A stretch of 6,232 nucleotides of DNA from an uncultured Campylobacter sp. (GCF_938040115.1 NZ_CALHXD010000315.1:1-6232), one strand, 5' to 3'. Positions 1 through 5,509 are shown, counted from the stretch's first letter. Translations and numbers: made by a program. Notes: generated from the sequence alone by a model not told the origin.

Positions 1-957
1 TTTTAGCTCATCCATCGGCAAGCTTGCATTATCTTCAAATGTAGCTATCGATACGTCCGCTTGCTTCTCGTCTTTCTTAATTTTTAGATACTCTTCAAGG
101 GCGACTTTTTTAGTTTGTTTGAGATTGTAGTCTTTTAGTACTTCATCTTTAACAGCTTCAAATTCTTTTATCTTGTCGTCGCTACCTTTATATTCGTTTT
201 TGTTTTCGTTGTAAAATTCTGTTAGCTCGTTAGTATTTGCATCGCTTGATATAGCTGGGATAAATTTGGTATCAAGCTTAAATTCGGTCATGGTTTTATA
301 TTCGTTCTTATGCTCTTCCCAGAGTTTTTTTAACGCATCTTCATCTATTTTTATTTCGTCTGCGTTAGCCTCTACGACCTTAATGGAGATTTTATCCTGC
401 ATCAAAAAGCTAGCCGTTAGCATATCTATATCTTGAGCATTTGCAGGTAAATTTAGAGCGTGTCTTAGCTTGTCTAAAAGTATCACGTTTTTTAGGCTTT
501 CTTCATATTCACTTTCAGTGGTTCTGGCTCTTTTTAAAGTATTTTTGTAAAGCTCTTTGTCAAATTTGCCGTTTGAGTGGAAATTTTGGTCTGCGATGAT
601 GTATTTGACTATATCTTCGTCATTTACGCCCAGCCCCAAGTCATCTGCGAAATTTAAAAGCATAGCATCGTTTACTAACGCCTCTAAAGCTAAATTTTCA
701 ATGCCTAGCTCGCTTGCATTTTCGTCACTTAGCTGTCCGTCAAAAAGCTGACTATAGTATGCGTGAAGCTGACCGTATCTGTTTTGAAACTCTTGGATAC
801 TTATATTTCGATGTCCGACCTTAGCTACCGAGCTAGCTCTACTCGCATTTAGATCGTATGCTCCCCATCCGACGAAGCCTGCTCCGACGAAGGCTATCGT
901 GCTCACCCAGATCGTCACGACGAGGTATTTTCTATGCTTTTGCATCCAAGTTATCAT
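1..957 (-). CDS. PpiD/SurA-like periplasmic folding factor, membrane-anchored (partial, C-terminus off window)
   Basis: This minus-strand frame stays open from the ATG at 957-955 to the window edge (319 codons, no stop), so the C-terminus is missing. A GAAGGAAC ribosome site lies just upstream (about 961-968). Residues 1-12 are short and basic (MITWMQKHRKY start), residues about 13-35 form one hydrophobic membrane anchor, and the rest is hydrophilic and should lie in the periplasm. Residues about 45-170 match the SurA_N/PpiD N-terminal chaperone fold, including NGKFDKELY near 129-137 and a following helical LKRARTTESEYEESL stretch. Proteins of this family help outer-membrane and secreted proteins fold as they leave the Sec channel. 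The parvulin (PPIase) domain expected after about residue 255 is not visible: helical sequence follows directly. In Campylobacter genomes a similar gene precedes ftsA; that neighbour would lie off the window. The 119 bp upstream (958-1076) hold AT-rich DNA with TAAAAT-like boxes at 981-986 and 993-998, which may be its own promoter. Confidence 0.88.
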   Translation of the reverse strand, partial: MITWMQKHRKYLVVTIWVSTIAFVGAGFVGWGAYDLNASRASSVAKVGHRNISIQEFQNRYGQLHAYYSQLFDGQLSDENASELGIENLALEALVNDAMLLNFADDLGLGVNDEDIVKYIIADQNFHSNGKFDKELYKNTLKRARTTESEYEESLKNVILLDKLRHALNLPANAQDIDMLTASFLMQDKISIKVVEANADEIKIDEDALKKLWEEHKNEYKTMTEFKLDTKFIPAISSDANTNELTEFYNENKNEYKGSDDKIKEFEAVKDEVLKDYNLKQTKKVALEEYLKIKKDEKQADVSIATFEDNASLPMDELK

Positions 958-1022
958 CTAGTTCCTTCAAATTTATAAAAATTTTATGCATTATTTTACT
1001 GAAATATCGTAAATATCACCTT

Positions 1023-1079
1023 AAAAACGCGCTTTTTATCGATAAAATTTCAAAATATTTAACATTTTTAAAGATGTTA
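1023..1079 (-). terminator. Weak AT-rich hairpins after the aldolase-fold gene
   Basis: The 3' end of the minus-strand gene at 1077-1664 carries a 6-bp inverted repeat, TAACAT at 1060-1065 and ATGTTA at 1074-1079, whose outer arm includes the stop codon. Further on lie a perfect 14-bp palindrome TTTTATCGATAAAA (1034-1047) and A5-CGCGC-T5 (1023-1037), which read on the minus strand ends in a T5 run. Any of these could act as a weak terminator or slow-down before the next gene. None has a strong GC stem, so read-through into the PpiD-like gene is also possible. Confidence 0.25.
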
Positions 1080-1664
1080 GTTTCGTTCAGATTCGTAAAG
1101 GCGAGCTACGCTTAGCAATTTGCACGTATTTTCAAGGATCGCGACGTCTTTTGCGAGCTGATACGGAGTCCTGCTATGTACGTATACGCCGTATCCTTTG
1201 ATGACCATTATGTTAGTTTTATTCTCTAACATATAGCGATAAATTTCCGTATCCGCACGCTCATACCAGTCGTCAAACTGTTTTGGGTCATAGATTGGGA
1301 TTTCGTGATGTTTGATATAACCAAAAAAATCCCTCGGACGGATAAAAGAATGCCCCAAAGTATAAGCCGTTAGGTATGGCGGCATAGCGTAGCAGATATA
1401 TTTGGCTTCGTTTATATTTTTGTATATATTTAGGTGGATGTCCGCGTCTATGCTCGCATCGTTCCAGCGATAATCCCTTTTTGAGTTTAGCATGATCAAA
1501 TCTTCTTCTTTAAGATTGTCAAAAATCGTCGTTCTTTTATTTATCAAAAAAGAGTCGTGCTGAATTCTAGCCGAAATAGAGCCGTGAAAGACGCCGAAAA
1601 AGTTTTTTCTAAACATCGAAAGAGCGATGTTGCTGATCTCGCTTGCGCAGTATTTTAAGTCCAT
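1077..1664 (-). CDS. Class II aldolase/adducin-fold protein, zinc ligands missing (possible pseudoenzyme)
   Basis: A 195-residue protein, close to the length of the FucA/AraD family, with an AAGG ribosome site 5-6 nt before ATG. The fold is recognisable in order: GSISARIQHDSFLIN (28-42) matches the usual GN(I/V)SxR..d..LI motif, LKEEDLIML (51-59) matches the l..edlv stretch, DADIHLNIY (73-81) matches ExPLHLxIY, YAMPPYLTAY (92-101) matches HTHSPYATA, and IKGYGVYV (155-162) matches the NHGL stretch near the C-terminus. In active FucA-type enzymes Zn is held by Glu73, His92, His94 and His155. Here the aligned residues are Asp73, Tyr92, Met94 and Tyr158, so no histidine ligand remains. Aldolase or epimerase chemistry is therefore unlikely. 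It may be a structural or binding protein, or an enzyme with other chemistry. It shares a divergent promoter region with rsmH and lies upstream of the PpiD-like gene on the same strand. Its biological role is not known to me. Confidence 0.82.
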   Translation of the reverse strand: MDLKYCASEISNIALSMFRKNFFGVFHGSISARIQHDSFLINKRTTIFDNLKEEDLIMLNSKRDYRWNDASIDADIHLNIYKNINEAKYICYAMPPYLTAYTLGHSFIRPRDFFGYIKHHEIPIYDPKQFDDWYERADTEIYRYMLENKTNIMVIKGYGVYVHSRTPYQLAKDVAILENTCKLLSVARLYESERN

Positions 1665-1681
1665 TTTAACCTTTTATAAAC

Positions 1682-1696
1682 TTTTTTTGTTATTAT
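1682..1696 (+). promoter_or_regulatory. Predicted promoter for rsmH (T7-G-T-TATTAT)
   Basis: Seven Ts and a G (1682-1689) are followed after one base by TATTAT (1691-1696). This is the usual form of a housekeeping sigma promoter in Campylobacter, which relies on a T-rich stretch and an extended -10 rather than a -35 box. The expected start of RNA is near 1703, which leaves a leader of only about 16 nt before the TTG start codon and just includes the AAAGG ribosome site at 1708-1712. Confidence 0.6.
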
Positions 1697-1706
1697 ACAC
1701 AAAAAA
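1692..1706 (-). promoter_or_regulatory. Predicted promoter for the aldolase-fold gene (T6-GTG-TATAAT)
   Basis: On the minus strand, six Ts (1706-1701), GTG (1700-1698) and a perfect TATAAT (1697-1692) form a strong Campylobacter-type -10 region. It overlaps the plus-strand -10 of rsmH over five bases, so both promoters use almost the same DNA. RNA would start near 1685, about 20 nt before the ATG at 1664. Confidence 0.62.
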
Positions 1707-1718
1707 TAAAGGCTAAAT

Positions 1719-2651
1719 TTGAACTCCCCACACGTTCCCGTGCTACTTGATGAAGTTTTGCAAGCTTTTGAGGATATAAAAAGCGGCGTGATTGTCGATT
1801 GTACGCTCGGATACGGCGGGCATTCTAGCGCGATTTTAGAGCAAAATCAAAACATAAATTTGATAGCCTGCGATCAAGATGAAGAAGCAATCAAATTTAG
1901 CTCCGAAAGACTTAAAAAATTTGGCCAAAGAGCGCAAATTTTTAAGAGCAAATTTTCAGAAATTTTGGGCAAAGTAGAGCAAAGTCAAATTCGCGGCATC
2001 CTAGCCGACATCGGTGTTTCGTCGTTACAGCTAGATAAAAACGAGCGCGGCTTTGGCTTAAAGAGCGAAAATTTAGATATGCGGATGGATGCGCAGGCTA
2101 AATTTTCAGCTTACGATGTTGTAAATTTTTATAGCGCAAAAGAGCTAGAGCGTATATTTGAGGGCTACGGCGAGCTACCTAGTCCTGCCAAATTTGCCGC
2201 CAAAATCATAGAAGCCAGGCAAAGCGGCGAGATAAAAAGCGCCGAACGTCTCGCGCAAATAATCGGGCTAAAGGGCGTAAACGGACGCAGCGTTAGCGCG
2301 GCGACGTTAGCTTTTCAGGCGATAAGGATAGAGGTAAACAACGAGCTAGGTGAGCTGCAAAATTTGCTCCAAAGCATCGAGGATTCGCAGATCGACGAGT
2401 GTATCGTGGCGATAATCAGCTTTCATTCGCTAGAAGATCGCATCGTGAAAAATAAATTTAGGCAGTGGGTACAAAGCTGCATTTGTCCGCCGCAGGCCCT
2501 TAGATGCACGTGCGGAGGGGATAACGCGCTGGGTAAAATCGTTAGCAAAAAAGCAATAACGCCAAGCGCTGCCGAAGTCAAGGCAAATCCGCGCTCAAGC
2601 TGCGCGAAAATGAGGATTTTTAAAATTTCAAGAGGTAAAAATGCAAGATAA
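1719..2651 (+). CDS. rsmH: 16S rRNA (cytosine(1402)-N(4))-methyltransferase RsmH (MraW)
   Basis: RsmH uses S-adenosylmethionine to methylate N4 of C1402 in the 16S rRNA decoding centre, in the cytoplasm. The 310-residue length is typical. Visible family motifs are SPHVPVLLDEV at the N-terminus, the SAM loop DCTLGYGGHS (27-36), the acidic D52-x-D54, DIGVSS (97-102), RGFG (110-113), LDMRMD (119-124), FQAIRIEVNNEL (199-210), ISFHSLEDRIVK (233-244), the Cys pairs C254/C256 and C263/C265, and NPRSSCAKMR (290-299). The start is TTG at 1719: the frame is closed by a stop 12 bp upstream, AAAGG lies 6 nt before it, and the protein begins where the family begins. No mraZ precedes it. It overlaps the FtsL-like gene by 11 bp, so the two are probably translationally coupled as in classical division/cell-wall clusters. 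Confidence 0.97.
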   Translation: MNSPHVPVLLDEVLQAFEDIKSGVIVDCTLGYGGHSSAILEQNQNINLIACDQDEEAIKFSSERLKKFGQRAQIFKSKFSEILGKVEQSQIRGILADIGVSSLQLDKNERGFGLKSENLDMRMDAQAKFSAYDVVNFYSAKELERIFEGYGELPSPAKFAAKIIEARQSGEIKSAERLAQIIGLKGVNGRSVSAATLAFQAIRIEVNNELGELQNLLQSIEDSQIDECIVAIISFHSLEDRIVKNKFRQWVQSCICPPQALRCTCGGDNALGKIVSKKAITPSAAEVKANPRSSCAKMRIFKISRGKNAR

Positions 2652-2922
2652 AAACGAGGTTTTAGAGTTTAGCGGCGAGCAAAAAAAGGAACGAAATTTA
2701 GACTACAAAACGTTAGCGACGGCGTATCTGGGGCTTTTTATCGCGCTTGCTTTGTTTTTGCCTAAAATTTACATCACAAATCAAATTTATTACATCAGTC
2801 GCGAAATCGGCGATCTAAGCGGCAAACGCGACGTCTTGCTCGAAGAAAATAGAGAGCTTCGTTTGAAACTCGAGCGAATGAAATACAAAAATCAAATTTT
2901 AGACCCGCTTATTCTGCAATAA
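2641..2922 (+). CDS. FtsL-like small division protein (one TM plus coiled coil)
   Basis: A 93-residue protein starting at ATG 2641 inside the end of rsmH, with an AGAGG ribosome site at 2631-2635. Residues 1-23 are charged and cytoplasmic, about 24-41 (TLATAYLGLFIALALFLP region) form a single membrane helix, and 48-88 form a likely periplasmic coiled coil rich in Leu, Glu, Lys and Arg. Size, topology and position directly after rsmH are those of FtsL, the bitopic partner of FtsB and FtsQ that helps activate septal peptidoglycan synthesis by FtsW/FtsI. FtsL sequences are poorly conserved, so the call rests mainly on context and architecture. The next gene in classical clusters, ftsI, is absent here. 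C. jejuni has a similar small membrane protein gene beside its rsmH, from memory. I rate it a probable FtsL rather than a proven one. Confidence 0.72.
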   Translation: MQDKNEVLEFSGEQKKERNLDYKTLATAYLGLFIALALFLPKIYITNQIYYISREIGDLSGKRDVLLEENRELRLKLERMKYKNQILDPLILQ

Positions 2923-3432
2923 CTAAATCCCAGCCTCAGACTGCGCGACTAGGCGCTCTAGGACGTACTGTTCCAAGTCCTTGCGCGGGATTTCGTTTTT
3001 TACCGCTTCGTTGTAGATCATCTCGACTTTCGTGGAGTATTTTTCGTAGCTAAAATACGGAAAATGCACGCTCCAAGCCTTTTTTATGAGCTCCTTGCTT
3101 ACGGCTTTTCTCGCCCAAATTTTAAACATATCAAACCCGATAAAAACAGCCGAAGTACCAACTACTGCGCTAACGATCGAGAGGTGAAAATCGAGTTTAG
3201 TAAAAAGATTGTGCGTCAAAAGCAGTAAAATAAAAAACACGACGAAGCACAAAAGCCCGTAAACTAGGTAAGTTCTTGCGTAGCGAAATTTAAAATTTAG
3301 CTTAGCAGGATCAATCAACATGCCTTCGTTAAAAAGGCAGTTTGCCTCGAGTAGATCGCGAAACAGCACGGGTTGCTTTGAGATAACGAAGATATTTTCT
3401 AGGATTAAATTTTTTAACGCGTTATTTTTCAT
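2923..3432 (-). CDS. Conserved hypothetical two-TM membrane protein
   Basis: The reading frame can be extended to a TTG at 3462, but I choose the ATG at 3432 (169 residues, MKNNALKN start). The TTG overlaps a good -10 box (TATAAT, 3467-3462) and has no ribosome site, whereas the ATG has AAGGA at 3448-3444, though at a longish 11-nt spacing. After a soluble N-terminal part of about 50 residues there are two hydrophobic helices, roughly 54-74 and 84-107 of the ATG-started protein, then a charged cytoplasmic or periplasmic tail ending in a helical EQYVLERLVAQSEAGI. I recognise no enzyme motif. The product sits in the inner membrane and its function is unknown. It converges with the FtsL-like gene so closely that the two stop codons touch. 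A membrane protein gene in the same place and orientation exists beside the rsmH pair in C. jejuni as far as I remember, which suggests a conserved Campylobacter family. Confidence 0.75.
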   Translation of the reverse strand: MKNNALKNLILENIFVISKQPVLFRDLLEANCLFNEGMLIDPAKLNFKFRYARTYLVYGLLCFVVFFILLLLTHNLFTKLDFHLSIVSAVVGTSAVFIGFDMFKIWARKAVSKELIKKAWSVHFPYFSYEKYSTKVEMIYNEAVKNEIPRKDLEQYVLERLVAQSEAGI

Positions 3433-3461
3433 CTTTTTGATTATCCTTAAATTTAGCCTCA

Positions 3462-3474
3462 ATTATATCAAAAA
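3462..3474 (-). promoter_or_regulatory. Predicted promoter for the two-TM protein (T5-G-A-TATAAT)
   Basis: Read on the minus strand, five Ts, G, one base and a perfect TATAAT (3467-3462) match the Campylobacter housekeeping promoter pattern. RNA would start near 3455, about 22 nt before the ATG at 3432. The position of this box argues against the upstream TTG start. Confidence 0.55.
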
Positions 3475-3533
3475 CTTCGTAATCCAAGCTAAAATTTGGA
3501 CTTAAGGCAACGCTTTTTTAAGAGTATTTGAGC

Positions 3534-3539
3534 TAAAAT
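3534..3539 (+). promoter_or_regulatory. Possible -10 box for the aminotransferase gene
   Basis: TAAAAT lies 23 bp before the ATG, after a T-rich stretch (about 3515-3528) that includes a TTTTTT run. The leader would be short but includes the strong TAAGGAG ribosome site. The match is moderate and another TAAAAT copy sits at about 3496-3501. Confidence 0.35.
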
Positions 3540-3562
3540 TACTTAAATTTTAAGGAGAAAAA

Positions 3563-4417
3563 ATGAACGGAATAGTATATCTAAACGGCGAATTTATAGA
3601 CGCGGCGGCGGCTAAGGTTAGCGCATTTGACCGTGGATTTATCTTTGGCGACGGCATATACGAGGTCGTGCCGGTGCTAAACGGACGGCTCGTGGATAGA
3701 GAGGATTTTTGGGAGAGATTTGAGAGAAGCCTAGCTGCTATCGAGCTAAGCTTGCCGCTTTCAAAGAGCGATTTTGGGGGCGTTTTAGAGGAAGTCGTTT
3801 GGCGGAACAACCTAAAAGAAGGCGGCGTTTATATGCAGGTCACCCGCGGCGTCGCCGATAGGGATTTTAAATTTATAAAAGGCTTAAAGCCGACTTGTTT
3901 CGTCTTTTGCTACGAAAAAGATATCGTCGCAAACCCTGACGCCGCGACCGGTATCGAGGTTGTTAGCGTCGAGGATATCCGTTGGAAGCGCCGCGACATC
4001 AAATCGATCTCGCTTTTGGCGCAGTGCTACGCTAAAGAACAAGCCGTAAAAGCCGGCGCATACGAGGGTTTCATGGTCGAAAACGGCTTTGTGACTGAGG
4101 CTACTAGCTCGTCTGCATTTATCATAAAAGATAATATCCTCATAACCAAACCGCTCTCAAACGAGATTTTGCCGGGCATCCGCCGCAAGGTGATTTTAGG
4201 TTTTGCCGAAAAGGCGGGGCTCGAGATCAAACAGCGACCGTTTACGATGCAAGACGTTTACGATGCCGACGAGGTGTTTATCTCGGCTGCGACGCTACCG
4301 CTACTGCCCGTAGTCAAGGCCGACGGCAAGCCGATAAGCGGCGGCAAAATCGGCAAATACGTGCCGATGTTAAGGCAGATGTATATAGATAAGATCAAAA
4401 AAGAGGCCGGGCTTTAG
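3563..4417 (+). CDS. Class IV PLP aminotransferase, D-amino acid aminotransferase-like
   Basis: A 284-residue fold-type IV aminotransferase with a strong TAAGGAG ribosome site 6 nt before ATG. The closest family I recognise is D-amino acid transaminase (EC 2.6.1.21), which interconverts D-alanine plus 2-oxoglutarate and D-glutamate plus pyruvate in the cytoplasm. Visible motifs are DRGFIFGDGIYEVV (23-36, with Tyr33), Arg52 for the PLP phosphate, YMQVTRG (90-96), VEDIRWKRRDIKSISLL (136-152) with the catalytic Lys147, Glu179 in VTEATSSS for the pyridine nitrogen, and LPGIRRKVI (203-211). The whole family length is present. Two usual residues differ: the His of the HxxRL motif is Phe49, and the RxH carboxylate trap (Arg98/His100 in the Bacillus enzyme) is Arg100/Phe102. 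Substrate range may thus differ. It could supply D-glutamate for cell wall, but branched-chain or other class IV activity cannot be excluded. An 81-bp gap follows before the next gene. Confidence 0.9.
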   Translation: MNGIVYLNGEFIDAAAAKVSAFDRGFIFGDGIYEVVPVLNGRLVDREDFWERFERSLAAIELSLPLSKSDFGGVLEEVVWRNNLKEGGVYMQVTRGVADRDFKFIKGLKPTCFVFCYEKDIVANPDAATGIEVVSVEDIRWKRRDIKSISLLAQCYAKEQAVKAGAYEGFMVENGFVTEATSSSAFIIKDNILITKPLSNEILPGIRRKVILGFAEKAGLEIKQRPFTMQDVYDADEVFISAATLPLLPVVKADGKPISGGKIGKYVPMLRQMYIDKIKKEAGL

Positions 4418-4476
4418 GCTCAAATTTGCCGGGCTCTCGCGCTCGTTTTTGACAATATTGTGGCTTGATACGGCAA

Positions 4477-4482
4477 TATAAA
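4477..4482 (+). promoter_or_regulatory. Possible -10 box for the AT-rich membrane protein gene
   Basis: TATAAA lies 16 bp before the ATG and just ahead of the AGGA ribosome site at 4489-4492. A perfect TTGACA occurs at 4449-4454, but the 22-bp spacer is too long for a classical promoter. Campylobacter promoters usually lack a -35, so the -10 may suffice. Confidence 0.35.
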
Positions 4483-4498
4483 ATTTATAGGAACAAAA

Positions 4499-4984
4499 AT
4501 GCTACATATAATCGGTATACTTATAGTTATAGGGCTTTTGCCTTTTATACTTGATATCGTTATTGCACTAGTAGGCTTAGTTCTTTTGGGGCTTTATTAT
4601 ATATTTATATGGCCTCCCGTACAGCTTGTAAAGCTTGTTTTTTATACGCTTAAGTCAACAATAGAACTTCTTGTTGATGCAGTTGACTTTGTAATAGATG
4701 CCGCTAAAGCTACACCTAGTTTTTTGCTTTCAGTATTTAAATTTATAGCAAACATTCCAAGGGCTTTATTTGAAAGCGTGAAAAAACTGATAGCAATCCT
4801 ATTGAACACCCCAAAGGCTTTTATTGAAGTCACAAAAAAAGTTTATAACAATCTTAAAAGTATCCCAAGCGTTTTATCGGAAGTGATTAAAAAAATAGTG
4901 GTAACTTTTAAGGAAAATGTGCTATGGTTTTTATATGCGGCTGGCCTACTAGGTATTTATTTTTTGGGAAATATGTTATATTAG
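4499..4984 (+). CDS. AT-rich orphan membrane protein with 18-residue amphipathic repeats
   Basis: I do not recognise this 161-residue protein. It starts at ATG 4499 with AGGA 6 nt upstream. Residues 2-38 are almost wholly hydrophobic, enough for one or two membrane helices, and 141-159 form a C-terminal membrane helix. Between them lies a helical, Lys-rich stretch. From residue 86 it is built of three 18-residue units beginning IPRALFESVKK (86), TPKAFIEVTKK (104) and IPSVLSEVIKK (122), each with Pro at unit position 2 and Lys-Lys at positions 10-11. A shortened fourth unit (TPSFLLSVFKF, 72) precedes them and keeps the Pro-to-Lys distance of eight. This predicts Pro-capped amphipathic helices lying on the membrane. 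GC is about 32% by my count against about 50% in the flanking genes, and the codon use is AT-rich, which suggests recent acquisition or unusual constraint. It may be a membrane-bending, pore-like or phage-derived protein, but nothing decides this. Confidence 0.72.
   Translation: MLHIIGILIVIGLLPFILDIVIALVGLVLLGLYYIFIWPPVQLVKLVFYTLKSTIELLVDAVDFVIDAAKATPSFLLSVFKFIANIPRALFESVKKLIAILLNTPKAFIEVTKKVYNNLKSIPSVLSEVIKKIVVTFKENVLWFLYAAGLLGIYFLGNMLY
4754..4915 (+). repeat. Three diverged 54-bp units coding for 18-residue repeats
   Basis: The units are 4754-4807, 4808-4861 and 4862-4915. The repeat is clear at protein level (Pro at unit position 2, hydrophobic positions, Lys-Lys at 10-11) but weak at DNA level, so it is an old internal duplication rather than a fresh tandem repeat. 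A partial unit starts at 4712. Confidence 0.7.
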
Positions 4985-5026
4985 TAGGATTTTGCACTAC
5001 AGGTTTTACTAATTAAAAAACTAACG

Positions 5027-5509
5027 ATGAAAAATAAACCCAAAATTTTAATCAGCGCCTGTTTGCTCGGCGAAAACTGCAAATATAACGGCGGCAATAA
5101 CGCAGACGCGATTTGCGCGGGCGAGCTTGCCAAACTTAGACAAATTTACGAGCTAATCGCCGTTTGTCCGGAGAGTATGGGCGGACTAGCGACCCCGCGC
5201 GAACCTGCCGAAATTTGCTCAAAGGGACGGGTTTTAACCAAATTTAGCGGCCGCGACGTTACGCGAGAGTTTCTTTCGGGCGCGCAAATTTGCGCCGATA
5301 TTGCCCGCGAAAACGGCTGTAAAATCGCTATTTTAAAAGAGCGAAGCCCAAGCTGCGGAAGCGGATGGATTTACGACGGAAGCTTTACCGGGCGGATCGT
5401 TAGCGGCGACGGGATAACCGCAGCGGCGCTAAAAAAACTTGGCGTTCGGGTAGTTGGTGAAAGCGCGCTTGCGGAGCTAAATTTAGAAAAAGAAGCGCAA
5501 AATGGCTGA
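5027..5509 (+). CDS. DUF523 / TudS-type [4Fe-4S] protein (putative desulfidase)
   Basis: A 160-residue stand-alone DUF523 protein. Conserved features are SACLLGENCKYNGG (10-23), CPES at 47-50, GGLATPREPAEI (52-63), KERSPSCGSG (104-113) and GDGITAAAL (127-135). Cys12, Cys47 and Cys110 match the three conserved cysteines that hold a [4Fe-4S] cluster in TudS, the thiouracil desulfidase, in which a free iron takes the sulfur. From family knowledge, removal of sulfur from thiolated bases or related compounds is the best guess, but most DUF523 members are uncharacterised. The N-terminus fits the family start well, yet no AGGA-like ribosome site precedes the ATG; only an A-rich leader (5013-5020) is present. 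It may be transcribed with the gene upstream (42-bp gap). Its last 8 bases overlap the next gene, so the two are likely coupled. GC returns to about 50% here. Confidence 0.88.
   Translation: MKNKPKILISACLLGENCKYNGGNNADAICAGELAKLRQIYELIAVCPESMGGLATPREPAEICSKGRVLTKFSGRDVTREFLSGAQICADIARENGCKIAILKERSPSCGSGWIYDGSFTGRIVSGDGITAAALKKLGVRVVGESALAELNLEKEAQNG

Noticed and set aside
557..1115. Plus-strand open frames at 557-751 and 858-1115
   Set aside because: They lie opposite the PpiD-like gene or span its promoter, are Ser/Lys-rich as antisense frames often are, and show no ribosome site or family pattern.
3320..3505. Plus-strand 61-codon frame
   Set aside because: It is antisense to the two-TM protein gene and covers its promoter; no sign of coding.
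3550..3810. Minus-strand frames opposite the aminotransferase (3550-3810 and 4027-4230) and opposite the orphan gene (4642-4833)
   Set aside because: They are shadows of well-supported plus-strand genes, without ribosome sites or recognisable products.
4407..4435. Repeated CCGGGCT word around the aminotransferase stop as a possible terminator
   Set aside because: It is a direct repeat, not an inverted one. The T5 run at 4446-4450 has no stable stem before it.
4449..4482. TTGACA plus TATAAA as a classical sigma70 promoter
   Set aside because: The spacer is 22 bp instead of about 17, and the host group does not rely on -35 boxes. Only the -10 is kept as a weak candidate.
4982..5005. GTAG...CTAC hairpin after the orphan gene
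   Set aside because: Four-bp stem with a long loop and no T-run directly after it; too weak for a terminator.
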